35,673 nt of DNA from Aquipseudomonas alcaligenes NBRC 14159. Its GTDB lineage: Bacteria > Pseudomonadota > Gammaproteobacteria > Pseudomonadales > Pseudomonadaceae. The DNA lies in assembly GCF_000467105.1 (NCBI RefSeq), contig NZ_BATI01000045.1, positions 1 through 35,673 of the forward strand, written 5' to 3'. Positions 23,550-31,622 of this stretch are shown here, piece by piece (position 1 is the stretch's first letter; each line of letters begins with the position of its first letter). The notes beneath the pieces are model-generated. The model searched no databases. It was given only the letters and a program-made list of their open reading frames with translations, and was not told the DNA's origin. The position numbers and the translations under genes were made by a program.

Positions 23550-24877
23550 TCCGCTCGCTGCGTGTGCGCCTGATGCTCGGTGCCGCCGCCCTGGCGGTGC
23601 TGTTCATGGCGGCCCTGCTGCCGCTGGTGCAGGGCGCGTTCCGCAACGCCCTGGAGAACGTCATCGAGCAGCGCCTGGCGGCCGATGCCGCCACCCTGAT
23701 CTCGTCAGCGCGCATCGACGGCGGTCGCCTGAGCATGCCGGCGCGCCTGCCGGATGAAGAATTCAACCTGCTCGAATCACGCCTGCTCGGCTTCATCTAC
23801 GACCGCGAAGGCCGCGAGCTGTGGCGCTCGCCCTCCACGGCCGACGAGCAGATCGACTACCGCCCGCGCTACGACGGCGAAGGCCACGACTTCGTGCGCC
23901 AGCGCGATGGGCGCGGCGAGGAGTTCTTCGTCTACGACCTGGAAGTCGACCTGCTGCGTGGTGAAACCGCCGCCTACAGCATTGTCACCATGCAGCCGGC
24001 CAGCGAATACCAGGCCATGCTCGACGGCCTCGGCCGCCAGCTGCGCCTGTGGCTGGGCGGTGCGCTGCTGGTGCTGCTCGGCCTACTCTGGCTGGGCCTG
24101 ACCTGGGGCTTCGGCACCCTGCGTGGGCTGAGCCGCGAGCTGGATGAAGTGGAGGGCGGCAACCGTGATCACCTGAGCCGCGAGCATCCCAGCGAGCTGC
24201 TGCGCCTGACCGACTCGCTGAACCGCCTGCTCGACGGCGAGCGGCGCCAGCGCGAACGCTACCGCGACTCGCTCGGCGACCTCGCGCACAGCCTGAAAAC
24301 CCCGCTGGCGGTGCTGCAGGGCGTGGCCGAGGGGCTGCGCGAGCGCGAGCCGGCACAGGTGCTGCAGACCCAGGTGGAGCGCATGAGCCAGCAGGTGGAC
24401 TACCAGCTGCAGCGCGCCAGCCTGCGCAAGAGCGGCTTGGTGCGCCACCGCGAACCGCTCGCGCAGGTGCTCGACACCCTGTGCGGCGCGCTGGACAAGG
24501 TCTACCGCGACAAGCGCGTGCAGGTGCAGCGCGATTTCCCCGCCGAGCTGCGCGTACCGATGGAGCGCGGCGCGCTGTTCGAGCTGCTCGGCAACCTGCT
24601 GGAGAACGCCTATCGCCTGTGCCTGGGGCAGATCCGCGTCAGCGCGCGGATCGGCGCCGAGGGCTGCGAGCTGGTGGTCGAGGACGACGGCCCCGGCATA
24701 CCCGCCGACCAGCGCGCGCGCATCCTCCAGCGCGGCGAACGCCTGGACAGCCAGCACCCGGGGCAGGGCATCGGCACCGCGGTGGTGGTGGACATCCTCG
24801 ACAGCTACGACGGCCAGCTGCAGCTGGAAGACTCCAGCCTAGGCGGTGCCTGCTTCAGGATGCGCCTGCCAGGCTGA
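23546..24877 (+). CDS. phoQ: PhoQ sensor histidine kinase
   Basis: A 443-residue inner-membrane sensor. A first membrane helix (about residues 10-30) and a second (about 165-190) bound an acidic periplasmic domain, as needed for sensing Mg2+ and cationic peptides. A HAMP-like linker leads to the phospho-accepting H248 in LAHSLKTPLAVL, an N-box around LLGNLLENAYRLC, and the G1 motif EDDGPGIP. The ATGA overlap with phoP implies coupled translation. Confidence 0.95.
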   Translation: MIRSLRVRLMLGAAALAVLFMAALLPLVQGAFRNALENVIEQRLAADAATLISSARIDGGRLSMPARLPDEEFNLLESRLLGFIYDREGRELWRSPSTADEQIDYRPRYDGEGHDFVRQRDGRGEEFFVYDLEVDLLRGETAAYSIVTMQPASEYQAMLDGLGRQLRLWLGGALLVLLGLLWLGLTWGFGTLRGLSRELDEVEGGNRDHLSREHPSELLRLTDSLNRLLDGERRQRERYRDSLGDLAHSLKTPLAVLQGVAEGLREREPAQVLQTQVERMSQQVDYQLQRASLRKSGLVRHREPLAQVLDTLCGALDKVYRDKRVQVQRDFPAELRVPMERGALFELLGNLLENAYRLCLGQIRVSARIGAEGCELVVEDDGPGIPADQRARILQRGERLDSQHPGQGIGTAVVVDILDSYDGQLQLEDSSLGGACFRMRLPG

Positions 24878-24962
24878 GCCGTACTTGGCATTTGCTGGCG
24901 CGCTGGCAGCCAGGGCCGCCCCGCTGCGGCACAATGGCGCCTTCAATCAGGGAAGGTGATCC

Positions 24963-26609
24963 ATGCCAACGCAAGCACAACTGGCCAGTGCCGCCTGGCT
25001 CCATATTGGCGGCGCCAGCGGCGCGCCCCGCTGCCTGGCGCGGCGCGAAGATGTCTCCCCGCTCTGGTGCCTGCTGCTGGCCGGCGCCACCGTGATGCCA
25101 GCGGTCACCGTGCCAGAGCCGGCGACCGAGGTGCCGCGCCAGGGCTTGCGTGTCGAGGTCGAGCAGGCCTTGCGCAACTGGCGGCAGTTCTGCGATTTCA
25201 TCGCGGCCCATCCACAGTTTCACCGGGTGCCGGCCCTGGGCATCTATCTGTCCGCCGTCGCGGCGTTCATCGAGCAGGCTGCCGCCGACCTCGGCCGACC
25301 GTTGGCCGAGTTGTGGCTGCAGGGGGATGTTGATGCACTGGCCGGCCCGTTCGATGCGCACGCGCCGTCGCGCATCGAGTTCTGGCGCTGGAACGCCGAC
25401 TCGCGCCTGCAGCTGGTGCAGGACGGCGACCCACTGGAACTGCACGAAATCACCCTGGTGGTGGACTTCGAGGACCTCGCGGACTGGTGTCGCGGCTTCG
25501 GCCTGAACAGCCTCGATCATCCCTACTTCCAGGCGCTGCTGCGTGAGGAGCACTTCGAGTCCGTCGGCACTGGCTTCGCCAAGTTCTGCGCGGCACTGCC
25601 GGCGGATCAGGCGCCCGCCATTCCGACGGACGTTTTCCAGGTGGCGGATGACGGCGACGCCTGGCTGCCGGAGACCCTCGCGGAGCCTGCCCAGGCAACT
25701 GCCGAGCAGTACCGGCAGCGTTACTTGCAGGGCGATCTGCAGGCCGCCCTGGCCCTGGCGCAGCAGTGTGATGATGAGCAGCAGGCCCTGCACTGGGCGC
25801 GCTGCGCCTGTGGCCTGGAGGATGTTGCCGGGCAGCCAGCGGCCGCCGCCTGGTTGTGGCTGGCCGAACTGGCCTTGCGCGGCGTGGGTGACCTGCGCGA
25901 GGCGCGGCGCTGGGTCGAGCTGGCCGCTGCCGCCAACCCCCAGCTGCACGAACAGGGGCGCCTGCAGCTCTGTATCGGTCGCCTGTGGCTCGATCCGGCC
26001 GCCGGCGAACCGGATACCCGGCGGGCGTTCCAGGCCCTGCAGGCGGTGCAGCGCTACTGCAGCCACGACGATGCCGAGTATGCGCAGAGCCTGTACTGGC
26101 TGGGCCTGTGCTGGCACAGCGGCCAGGGCTGTGCGGTCGATCATGAACGTGCCCGCGAGGCCTGGCGCGTGGCGTCGGCCGACGGCCATGGCCTGGCGAC
26201 CGAGGCCCTGGTGCAGTTACTCGCCAGCGAAGCCGACGCGCAGGCGGCACAGGCCGCCGCCGAGCTGTGGGAGGAAGCCCTGCACCATGCCCGGCAGTTT
26301 CTCGAGGTGCATGGGCCACGGGCGCCGGCATCGCTGCGGCGCCTGCTCGGCGAGTGGCTCCTGAGCTTCGCGCCGGTGGCCTGGGAGGAGGCGCACGAGT
26401 TGCTGTTGCAAGCGGCCGAAGCCGGTGACGCGCAGGCCATGGGCTTGCTCAGCGAAGTTGTGTATCGCGATCCCGCCAGCCCGCTGCGCAACCTGCGCCA
26501 GGCGTTGCACTGGGCCTGGCGCTACGCCGTGGCCCAGGGGCTACTGGCCTCGGCTGAGCGTGGCTGGCGGCGCTGGCTGTTTGCGCTCGTCTGGTACCTG
26601 CGGCGCTAG
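24963..26609 (+). CDS. Large helical protein with Sel1/TPR-like repeats
   Basis: I cannot place this 548-residue protein in a well-known family. The first 230 residues are a mixed domain with many aromatic and acidic residues (IEFWRWNADSRLQLVQDGD, LVVDFEDLADWCRGFG). The rest is repetitive helix: WLWLAELALRGVGDLREARRWVELAA and YWLGLCWHSGQGCAVDHERAREAW have the spacing of Sel1/TPR repeats, and more degenerate ones continue to about residue 515. There is no signal peptide. It follows phoQ by 85 bases without a visible terminator and may be read from that transcript. A scaffold or protein-binding role is inferred from the repeats. Confidence 0.75.
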   Translation: MPTQAQLASAAWLHIGGASGAPRCLARREDVSPLWCLLLAGATVMPAVTVPEPATEVPRQGLRVEVEQALRNWRQFCDFIAAHPQFHRVPALGIYLSAVAAFIEQAAADLGRPLAELWLQGDVDALAGPFDAHAPSRIEFWRWNADSRLQLVQDGDPLELHEITLVVDFEDLADWCRGFGLNSLDHPYFQALLREEHFESVGTGFAKFCAALPADQAPAIPTDVFQVADDGDAWLPETLAEPAQATAEQYRQRYLQGDLQAALALAQQCDDEQQALHWARCACGLEDVAGQPAAAAWLWLAELALRGVGDLREARRWVELAAAANPQLHEQGRLQLCIGRLWLDPAAGEPDTRRAFQALQAVQRYCSHDDAEYAQSLYWLGLCWHSGQGCAVDHERAREAWRVASADGHGLATEALVQLLASEADAQAAQAAAELWEEALHHARQFLEVHGPRAPASLRRLLGEWLLSFAPVAWEEAHELLLQAAEAGDAQAMGLLSEVVYRDPASPLRNLRQALHWAWRYAVAQGLLASAERGWRRWLFALVWYLRR

Positions 26610-26617
26610 GCGAGGGC

Positions 26618-26947
26618 TCAGGCGCGGTTGCTTATCTGCAGGCAGTTACCGTCCGGGTCCTGACCATCGCAGAACCACAGGGCGTCGGCGTTGCCCTTCA
26701 ACTGGCCCATCGGCACTCCCTGCTCGATCAGGCGCGCGCGCTCGGCGGCGACATCGGCGGCATAGAAGCACAGCTTCAGCGCACGACTGGGCGCGCTTCT
26801 GCCCTGGTGAAAGGCCAGGCGCACACCCGACGGGCCCGCGACATCGACGAAGCCGGTTTCGCGATGGCCGACCTGCAGGCCGAACAGCCGGCAGTAGAAG
26901 TCAGCGAGCACGGCCGGCTGCGGAGTGAAGATCATCAGGCGGTGCAT
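26618..26947 (-). CDS. VOC (glyoxalase/bleomycin-resistance fold) protein
   Basis: A 109-residue protein with the two beta-alpha-beta-beta-beta halves of the vicinal-oxygen-chelate fold: LADFYCRLFGLQVG and AFHQGR in the first half, ALWFCDGQDPDGNCLQIS in the second, the latter being the typical DPDGN ending. I chose ATG 26947 because AAGGGG precedes it by 6 to 7 bases and the protein then starts MHRLMIFTP. Metal ligands are not fully clear, so it may bind rather than convert small molecules. It converges with the repeat protein at 26609. Confidence 0.83.
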   Translation of the reverse strand: MHRLMIFTPQPAVLADFYCRLFGLQVGHRETGFVDVAGPSGVRLAFHQGRSAPSRALKLCFYAADVAAERARLIEQGVPMGQLKGNADALWFCDGQDPDGNCLQISNRA

Positions 26948-26984
26948 GGGGCAGTCCCCTTGTGTAGGCACACGGCAGCGGCCA

Positions 26985-27326
26985 TCAGTAGCTCACCCTG
27001 ACACCGAAATGCGCGAATGGGATCAACGCAGCCAGTAGCAGAACCACCGTTGCCAGGCTGACGCCGCCCACGGCCATGGCGGCGCGCAGGTTGCGCAGGC
27101 GCCGGCTGGCAATGGCTGCGGTCCCGGCGGCGAATACGAAGCAGCTGGCCAGGTAAGCCAGCCCGTTGGCCGCCAGTACCAGGCCGGAAGGCTCGCCACC
27201 ACGCCAGTCGCCGAATACCGGGTCGCGAAAGTAGCTGAAGATGAACACGATACCGCCCAGCCAGACCAGCGCCAGGCAGAGACCAGCGACCAGACAGGCG
27301 AAAAAGCTTGTGCGCTTCTCGGGCAT
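26985..27326 (-). CDS. Small integral membrane protein
   Basis: Unknown 113-residue protein with three or four hydrophobic helices (about residues 8-30, 48-70 and 83-105) and short basic loops such as SRRLRNLRA. It lies 12 bases downstream of the membrane gene at 27674-27339 on the same strand, so the two are likely one operon. No function can be named. Confidence 0.65.
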   Translation of the reverse strand: MPEKRTSFFACLVAGLCLALVWLGGIVFIFSYFRDPVFGDWRGGEPSGLVLAANGLAYLASCFVFAAGTAAIASRRLRNLRAAMAVGGVSLATVVLLLAALIPFAHFGVRVSY

Positions 27327-27338
27327 GACCGGCCCCGC

Positions 27339-27674
27339 TCAATCAGTCTGGTCAGGCTGGCGGGCCTGGATTCGCCCAGTGTTCACCAGCCAGGCGTACA
27401 CCCGGCGGCAGTAGTGGACCGTGCAGATCACCACGGGAATCGCAGAGAAGGCTCCGCCGAACTGCAGCGCGAACACCCAGTCATTACGCTCCGCCATGAC
27501 CTGGGCGAGCGACGCCATCACGGCACAGCCCAACGCATAGGAGATGAACGACAGCCAGTGCAGCAGCACGCCCGGGATGCGAGTGAAGCTGAAGCGCTGC
27601 AGCATCAGGGCCAGCCAGATCATCGGCAGCGCTGCCCAGAGGAGTGCGAGAGCGAGGAGGAAGCCTTTTCCCAT
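27339..27674 (-). CDS. Small integral membrane protein
   Basis: Unknown 111-residue protein with about three membrane helices (3-24, 38-60 and 68-90) and a hydrophilic tail. It is the last chromosomal-type gene before the cassette array; the decayed attC begins about 30 bases from its start codon. Base composition is intermediate between the core genes and the cassettes. Confidence 0.65.
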   Translation of the reverse strand: MGKGFLLALALLWAALPMIWLALMLQRFSFTRIPGVLLHWLSFISYALGCAVMASLAQVMAERNDWVFALQFGGAFSAIPVVICTVHYCRRVYAWLVNTGRIQARQPDQTD

Positions 27675-27703
27675 GTGGAGTCATCCATGTTTAGCAGTTA
27701 GGG

Positions 27704-27781
27704 GGCTTGATGGTTGAGCAAAGGGGCGGTTATAGCTGATCCTGCGTGAGCAAAGCGAAGGACTTGATGTGGTTGTTACAA
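27704..27781 (-). repeat. Decayed attC at the distal end of the array
   Basis: AAAGGGGCGG, GTGAGC-AAGCGAAGGACTTGAT and GGTTGTTAC align with the intact attC sites further right, but the outer RYYYAAC core is lost and the other core reads GTTACAA. The stop codon of the gene at 27776 falls in GTTA as in intact cassettes. Confidence 0.6.
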
Positions 27782-28219
27782 GACAATCTCACGTATGGCC
27801 CCTCTATCACCAATATACTGTAAGCCGCTGAATGTTTTTGATGTGCCACTCCAGATTGCTGTTGCATGTACAGGTAACGTAAGGTGATTGATAGTTAGAA
27901 AGCACTTGAATTCATTAATGGTGTTCTCATTTGGTGTTGAAGCGCCGAACCAGAGAGGGTGCCAGTTATCATCGTGGAAAATCGAAAAAGATGCTGAGCC
28001 ATCAAAGCTACCTTTCATTATCCTGCCATCAGGAAAAGCAAAGTGTGACAGCTCAATTTCGATGGCATGTTCTGAAAAGCCAAGATGGGTGTCAGGTATG
28101 ACAAACTCAAAGCTGTCATAGCCTTCTTCGTCGTTGTGGTATACACACCAACGATTACGTTCCAGATCGGAAACTGTTAGTTCTTTTATGTGTTTTGGCA
28201 CCGGGCGGGTCATTGTCAT
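27776..28219 (-). CDS. Cassette protein of unknown function (distal cassette)
   Basis: A 147-residue soluble protein with no signal peptide or membrane helix. It is rich in aromatic residues and strands (DSFEFVIPDTHLGFSEHAIEIELSHFAFPDG), a pattern often seen in small binding or immunity proteins, though I recognise no family. Two ATGs at 28219 and 28213 are possible; neither has a good Shine-Dalgarno sequence. Its TAA overlaps the decayed attC, marking it as the last cassette. AT-rich relative to the core genome. Confidence 0.6.
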   Translation of the reverse strand: MTMTRPVPKHIKELTVSDLERNRWCVYHNDEEGYDSFEFVIPDTHLGFSEHAIEIELSHFAFPDGRIMKGSFDGSASFSIFHDDNWHPLWFGASTPNENTINEFKCFLTINHLTLPVHATAIWSGTSKTFSGLQYIGDRGAIREIVL

Positions 28220-28220
28220 T

Positions 28221-28235
28221 TCACGTTTGACGTGA
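28221..28235. promoter_or_regulatory. Short hairpin directly before the distal cassette gene
   Basis: TCACGT-TTG-ACGTGA is a perfect 6-bp stem with a 3-base loop that ends one base before the start codon. It also contains ACGTTTG, which matches the end of intact attC sites, so it may be the last trace of an attC for the cassette at 28319. Confidence 0.3.
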
Positions 28236-28318
28236 GGGTCGTCGTAGTAGCCAAGCCGCGAAGGGACTACACAGGTGCAACTGGCGGGGATCTATCGCGA
28301 CGGAATGGTGTATACCTT

Positions 28319-28912
28319 TCACTTCCCTTCAACCCGAGTGCGCTTGACGGCCTGACAGTAACCCCCGGTGCTACCGCATTTTCGCGTGGTGATGAAGTTG
28401 GTATCTTTGTCAAAGATTACCAGCTGTTCAGGTAGCCTGACCGAATAGCGCTCCGGCACAAGCGGCTCTCTAATAATGGGCCATCTTCTGACTTGAGGTG
28501 AATACCCCGGATGGTCGGCACTGAGGCTGGCGATGTTCTCATACTCCTCCCCGTAGGCGACATGCAGAGCCTTTTGCACCAAGGCATCGGCATCTATCTT
28601 TCTGCTCCCAAGTGGCGAGCACATCATCCTCACACAGCGTATCGGCTTTACACTGACACATCTGCCCAAGAGCAAGGTTCTTTCAACGACTATCTCTGCG
28701 TGTGGCCATAGTGCTGATAATTCGTCCGTGTCTAGGGCGCATGTATCCAATTCTCCACCAGAGAGGGGAACACCGTAGACCAGTGGGCCAGTGGGTTGGT
28801 TAAGTTGATGGACGTGAGTGTCCATCTCCTCCCTTGGAAGCAGTCTGTCCACCAACAACCAGAAGGAAATGGTTATCACGATGATGGTGATTAGTTTCAG
28901 GCTGCGTGACAT
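28319..28912 (-). CDS. Membrane-anchored cassette protein of unknown function
   Basis: A 197-residue protein. An N-terminal hydrophobic helix (about residues 6-22, after MSRSLK) is not followed by a clear cleavage site, so it probably anchors the protein with the rest in the periplasm. Six cysteines, including CVRMMC, and a Gly/Cys motif CGSTGGYC suggest disulphides. The gene starts 12 bases from attC A, in the position of a cassette gene, but no intact attC follows its stop; only a possible trace lies at about 28221-28300. No family recognised. Confidence 0.6.
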   Translation of the reverse strand: MSRSLKLITIIVITISFWLLVDRLLPREEMDTHVHQLNQPTGPLVYGVPLSGGELDTCALDTDELSALWPHAEIVVERTLLLGRCVSVKPIRCVRMMCSPLGSRKIDADALVQKALHVAYGEEYENIASLSADHPGYSPQVRRWPIIREPLVPERYSVRLPEQLVIFDKDTNFITTRKCGSTGGYCQAVKRTRVEGK

Positions 28913-28924
28913 TGTTGATGGAGA

Positions 28925-29001
28925 ACCTAACGTTTGGTTAAGGCGCCGGCTTTAGCCGGCTCGGAGTGAGCGAAGCGGACGGCTTGAGCCATCTATTAGA
29001 G
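28925..29001 (-). repeat. attC site A
   Basis: Runs from ACCTAAC to a slightly decayed ATTAGAG, with the inner palindrome GCCGGCTTTAGCCGGC and the shared GAGTGAGCGAAGCG block. Short (about 77 bp) class. It follows the gene at 29097. Confidence 0.8.
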
Positions 29002-29096
29002 CCTGTACTCGCTGCAGTTTTGAGCTTTTTTAATGACGCCGCCAAGTGCGGCTCTTGCGCCACAAAACCCCTTGCAGTAATTAGTGGTGCTGATGG

Positions 29097-29468
29097 TCAC
29101 ATCTTGCTCGGTGAATTTAAAGCTAATCTCGCAAATGCCGGAATCGCTAGGGGTTCCATAAAGCTCCCAGCCAGGCTCAGACCAATAATTTTTTCATCTC
29201 TAAATATAAAGCTTCCGTCTGGTTGCCTTATGGCGAAGCCGGGTAATGCGCAAGTGTGAAAATTTCCACCGTACTGCAATAGCTCGAATTGTATTTTATT
29301 ATTATCTATTTTCGCTATTTTCATAAAATTTGTTGCCTCGCCCCAGGTCTCGATGGCTGCACTATAATCGCGTAGCTTGAATGTAGATGCGTAGCACTCA
29401 CTGGGCTCCGCATGTAATGTGGAGGATGAAAGCGTAATAATCGCGCCAAGAAAGACACCTCGCATCAT
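29097..29468 (-). CDS. Secreted cassette protein of unknown function
   Basis: A 123-residue protein with a signal peptide (MMRGVFLGAIITLSSSTLHA, cleaved before EPS). The mature part holds two cysteines (SECYA and HTCALPG) likely to be disulphide-linked, and strand-like segments such as NKIQFELLQYGG. No family recognised. The stop lies about 95 bases before attC A, longer than in other cassettes of the array, so the gene may once have been longer or the cassette has a 3' untranslated part. A GAGG supplied by the upstream attC core sits 8 bases before the ATG. Confidence 0.65.
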   Translation of the reverse strand: MMRGVFLGAIITLSSSTLHAEPSECYASTFKLRDYSAAIETWGEATNFMKIAKIDNNKIQFELLQYGGNFHTCALPGFAIRQPDGSFIFRDEKIIGLSLAGSFMEPLAIPAFARLALNSPSKM

Positions 29469-29477
29469 TATTGAAGC

Positions 29478-29553
29478 CTCTGGCGTTTGGTTAAGGGGTG
29501 GGCTTTAGCTCGTCCCAGTGAGCTAGGCGAGTGGTTTGAACTGGTTTTTAGAG
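29478..29553 (-). repeat. attC site B, decayed cores
   Basis: Clear attC body (TTTGGTTAAGGGGTGGGCTT, CAGTGAGC) but the cores have changed: CTCTGGC replaces CTCTAAC and TTTAGAG replaces GTTAGAG. Probably poorly recombinogenic. Confidence 0.75.
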
Positions 29554-29566
29554 ATTTGCACTGTGG

Positions 29567-29974
29567 CTACCTATCTGTGTCCAAGTGTGGTGGGGTAATT
29601 CGATCATCACTATATCTGCGCATGTATGGATATAGTACAAGACGCCCCTCGCCATCGATGCCCGTTTTAGCGATGATAATCCCTTCGGCTCCGTTTTTGT
29701 GATTGGGGCCGCAACTGGAAAATCTAAATTTTATTGGGAAATTTTTTCCTTTGTAAATCTCTGTGGTAGATGTTGTAAGTACTTGTATTATTTCTGCCGT
29801 AGCTGTTCCGCGGCTTACCTCAGGCAAAGACACTTTTGCGACTAGGTTTGCATTGAGCGGCGGGTTAGGAAGGGATTCAAAGAAAAGTGTGTCTTCAAGG
29901 ATTTGGCCGCGACAGGCTTGAGCTTGTGAAGATAGAAATATAAAGCAAAAAGCGAGAGCTATAAGGTGGCGCAT
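29567..29974 (-). CDS. Secreted cassette protein of unknown function
   Basis: A 135-residue protein with a clear signal peptide (MRHLIALAFCFIFLSSQAQA, then CRG). The mature chain has two cysteines (ACRG and SSCGPN) and alternating strands (ANLVAKVSLPEVSRGTATAEIIQVL), reminiscent of small beta-sandwich periplasmic proteins. GGAG lies 6 bases before the ATG. No family recognised. Its TAG is 13 bases from attC B. Confidence 0.68.
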   Translation of the reverse strand: MRHLIALAFCFIFLSSQAQACRGQILEDTLFFESLPNPPLNANLVAKVSLPEVSRGTATAEIIQVLTTSTTEIYKGKNFPIKFRFSSCGPNHKNGAEGIIIAKTGIDGEGRLVLYPYMRRYSDDRITPPHLDTDR

Positions 29975-30011
29975 GTGCTACTCCGGCGGGGCTGATGAGT
30001 ACACCATGAGT

Positions 30012-30087
30012 ACCTAACGTTTGGTTAAGGGGCGGGCTTTAGCCCGTCCCAGAGAGCGAAGCGAACGATTTGAACCACTAGTTAGGC
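30012..30087 (-). repeat. attC site C
   Basis: Intact site from ACCTAAC to GTTAGGC with the inner GGGCGGGCTTTAGCCCGTCC palindrome. Short class (76 bp). The TAA of the gene at 30082 lies in the GTTA core. Confidence 0.9.
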
Positions 30088-30351
30088 ATCATGGCTAACT
30101 GATTGTAAGAGCCTAGCTTGAAAATTTGTTGCCAACATTCGATCTACTGCGCTCAGAGATTCTATTGCTTGTTGAGGATCAAATGTGCGCCCTTGCAGGA
30201 TGGCGTCAGCTTGATTATGGAGAGCATATGCCAAATGGGCTGCAGCTTTCACCGCCGGATCAGGAGTGTCGTCGCTACCTAAATGATGGGCGAGCAATTG
30301 CCGGATTTCGTAAACGGCGAAAGCCAACAATTGGTTTTGCGTAACGTCCAT
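30082..30351 (-). CDS. Small helical cassette protein of unknown function
   Basis: An 89-residue soluble protein that looks almost wholly alpha-helical (QNQLLAFAVYEIRQLLAHHL; AVKAAAHLAYALHNQADAIL). No cysteine, signal or membrane helix. The length and helicity would suit an antitoxin-like or adaptor role, but I have no family match. Its stop codon overlaps attC C, so the cassette is compact. Confidence 0.65.
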   Translation of the reverse strand: MDVTQNQLLAFAVYEIRQLLAHHLGSDDTPDPAVKAAAHLAYALHNQADAILQGRTFDPQQAIESLSAVDRMLATNFQARLLQSVSHDA

Positions 30352-30370
30352 GCAAATGTATCTCCATGGT

Positions 30371-30459
30371 GCCTAACGATTAAGCTAACGGGCGGCCAAA
30401 AGCGCAGCTTTTGGACGTCCAGCGAACGAAGTGAGCGATAGTTGAGCGCATTGTTATGC
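30371..30459 (-). repeat. attC site D (long class)
   Basis: From GCCTAAC to GTTATGC, 89 bp, with the inner palindrome CCAAAAGCGCAGCTTTTGG and the ACGATTAAGCTAACGGGC arm that defines the long class. Confidence 0.88.
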
Positions 30460-30933
30460 ACTTTGCACGTTGTACTGCTTTTGAAGTCTAACTATCTCTC
30501 TTTTTAGATAGCTTATTTGCGCTTTGGCCCAAGCTGCAGGGTCTTTCTGATGTACTTTATTCATTTCTGCCCCTAGATAGTCGCAGATATCATCTTTTTT
30601 TGCGTATCGAGCAAGCGTAAATGCTGGGTCGCCCTCAGTAAGAGCGTGAAGATCTGCACCGGACTCGACAAGTAATTTCACCATTGAAAGATCGCACATC
30701 GATGCTGCTTCGTGTAGTGGTGTATGGCCAAGGTCGCCGCGTGCATTGATTTCAATGCCTAGATCAATTAGTTCTCTAGCTAGATCTATTTCGTTTCTTA
30801 TTACTGCAATGTGTAAGGCGTTTTCGCCCTCGTAACTGCACCAGCTAATATCTGAAAAGTCCGCATTTTCAAAAGTGACCAAGTCTTCTTTGAGACTGTT
30901 AAGGAAGTTTCTTAAACTTTGGCTGCGTTCCAT
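30454..30933 (-). CDS. Ankyrin-repeat cassette protein
   Basis: A 159-residue protein with ankyrin repeats. A first repeat covers ENALHIAVIRNEIDLARELI and a second GHTPLHEAASMCDLSMVKLL, each with the L-H-x-A and following helix pattern; GADLHALTEGDPAFTLARYA makes a degenerate third. A helical tail of about 45 residues follows. There is no signal peptide, so it is probably cytoplasmic and binds a protein partner, as ankyrin proteins do. GGGGAA precedes the ATG. Ankyrin cassettes sometimes act as immunity or inhibitor proteins, which is speculation here. Confidence 0.82.
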   Translation of the reverse strand: MERSQSLRNFLNSLKEDLVTFENADFSDISWCSYEGENALHIAVIRNEIDLARELIDLGIEINARGDLGHTPLHEAASMCDLSMVKLLVESGADLHALTEGDPAFTLARYAKKDDICDYLGAEMNKVHQKDPAAWAKAQISYLKREIVRLQKQYNVQSA

Positions 30934-30949
30934 GCGGGTTCCCCGTAGT

Positions 30950-31025
30950 GCATAACGTTTGGTTAAGGGGCGGGCTTTAGCCCGTCCCAGTGAGCGAAGC
31001 GAACGATTTGAGCCAGTTGTTAGAA
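30950..31025 (-). repeat. attC site E
   Basis: Intact short-class site from GCATAAC to GTTAGAA; overlaps the TAA of the gene at 31020. Confidence 0.9.
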
Positions 31026-31520
31026 ACCATTTAGGAAGGGAGTCGGATTCTTGAGAGGGCTGCCGTTCTCAAAGATTTTTTCGTTTTCTATGGTGTAAGT
31101 GATTGTTAGGCCGTCTCGGTCTAGGCCTGTGAGTGTCAGGATATTGGTCTCTGGATTAAAAGTGATGCCTTCGAAGCCACCACAAAATAGAAGAGATGGT
31201 GAGAGTTGCGCAGGTTCTTGTGACAATGTTGCAACAGCTGCTGTGCTGGCACATGCATTGCCACCATTTGCAGCGACTATAACTACTTGGGATTTATTGG
31301 TTTTGGGGTTGAAAACCTGAGTGGCCGATACATCAAGAAGTGTTGTGCTTGGGCCGATTTTTACGCCATTCCATAAAAAGTCATAGTCACTATAAATGCT
31401 GCCTGCTGATGTGCTGCTAATAGTGAATACTCCGTTTTTTGTTGGGAACTCCAAAGGTTGTTCCGTAGCTAGGCATGTGCTGGAAAAAGCTACGAATGCT
31501 GCGATCAAGACCTTTTTCAT
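31020..31520 (-). CDS. Secreted cassette protein of unknown function
   Basis: A 166-residue protein. I start at 31520, where AAAGGAG lies 6 bases upstream and a signal peptide begins (MKKVLIAAFVAFSSTCLA, then TEQ); an in-frame ATG at 31541 lacks these. The mature chain is Ser/Thr/Asn-rich and strand-rich (NGVFTISSTSAGSIYSDYDFLWNG), with two cysteines. It could be a small extracellular or periplasmic binding domain; no family recognised. Its own good ribosome site suggests it does not depend on readthrough initiation. Confidence 0.7.
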   Translation of the reverse strand: MKKVLIAAFVAFSSTCLATEQPLEFPTKNGVFTISSTSAGSIYSDYDFLWNGVKIGPSTTLLDVSATQVFNPKTNKSQVVIVAANGGNACASTAAVATLSQEPAQLSPSLLFCGGFEGITFNPETNILTLTGLDRDGLTITYTIENEKIFENGSPLKNPTPFLNGF

Positions 31521-31545
31521 TACAACTCCTTTGTTTGGCAATGGT

Positions 31546-31622
31546 TTCTAACGTTTGGTTAAGGGGCCGGCTTTAGCCGGTCCCGAGTGAGCGGAGCGAA
31601 CGACTTGAACCAGTTGTTATGC
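31546..31622 (-). repeat. attC site F
   Basis: Short-class site from TTCTAAC to GTTATGC with inner GCCGGCTTTAGCCGG; overlaps the TAA of the gene at 31617. Confidence 0.88.

Noticed and set aside
28966..29259. Plus-strand 97-codon frame starting within attC A
   Set aside because: Starts in the repeat and lies opposite the secreted-protein gene with a good signal peptide.
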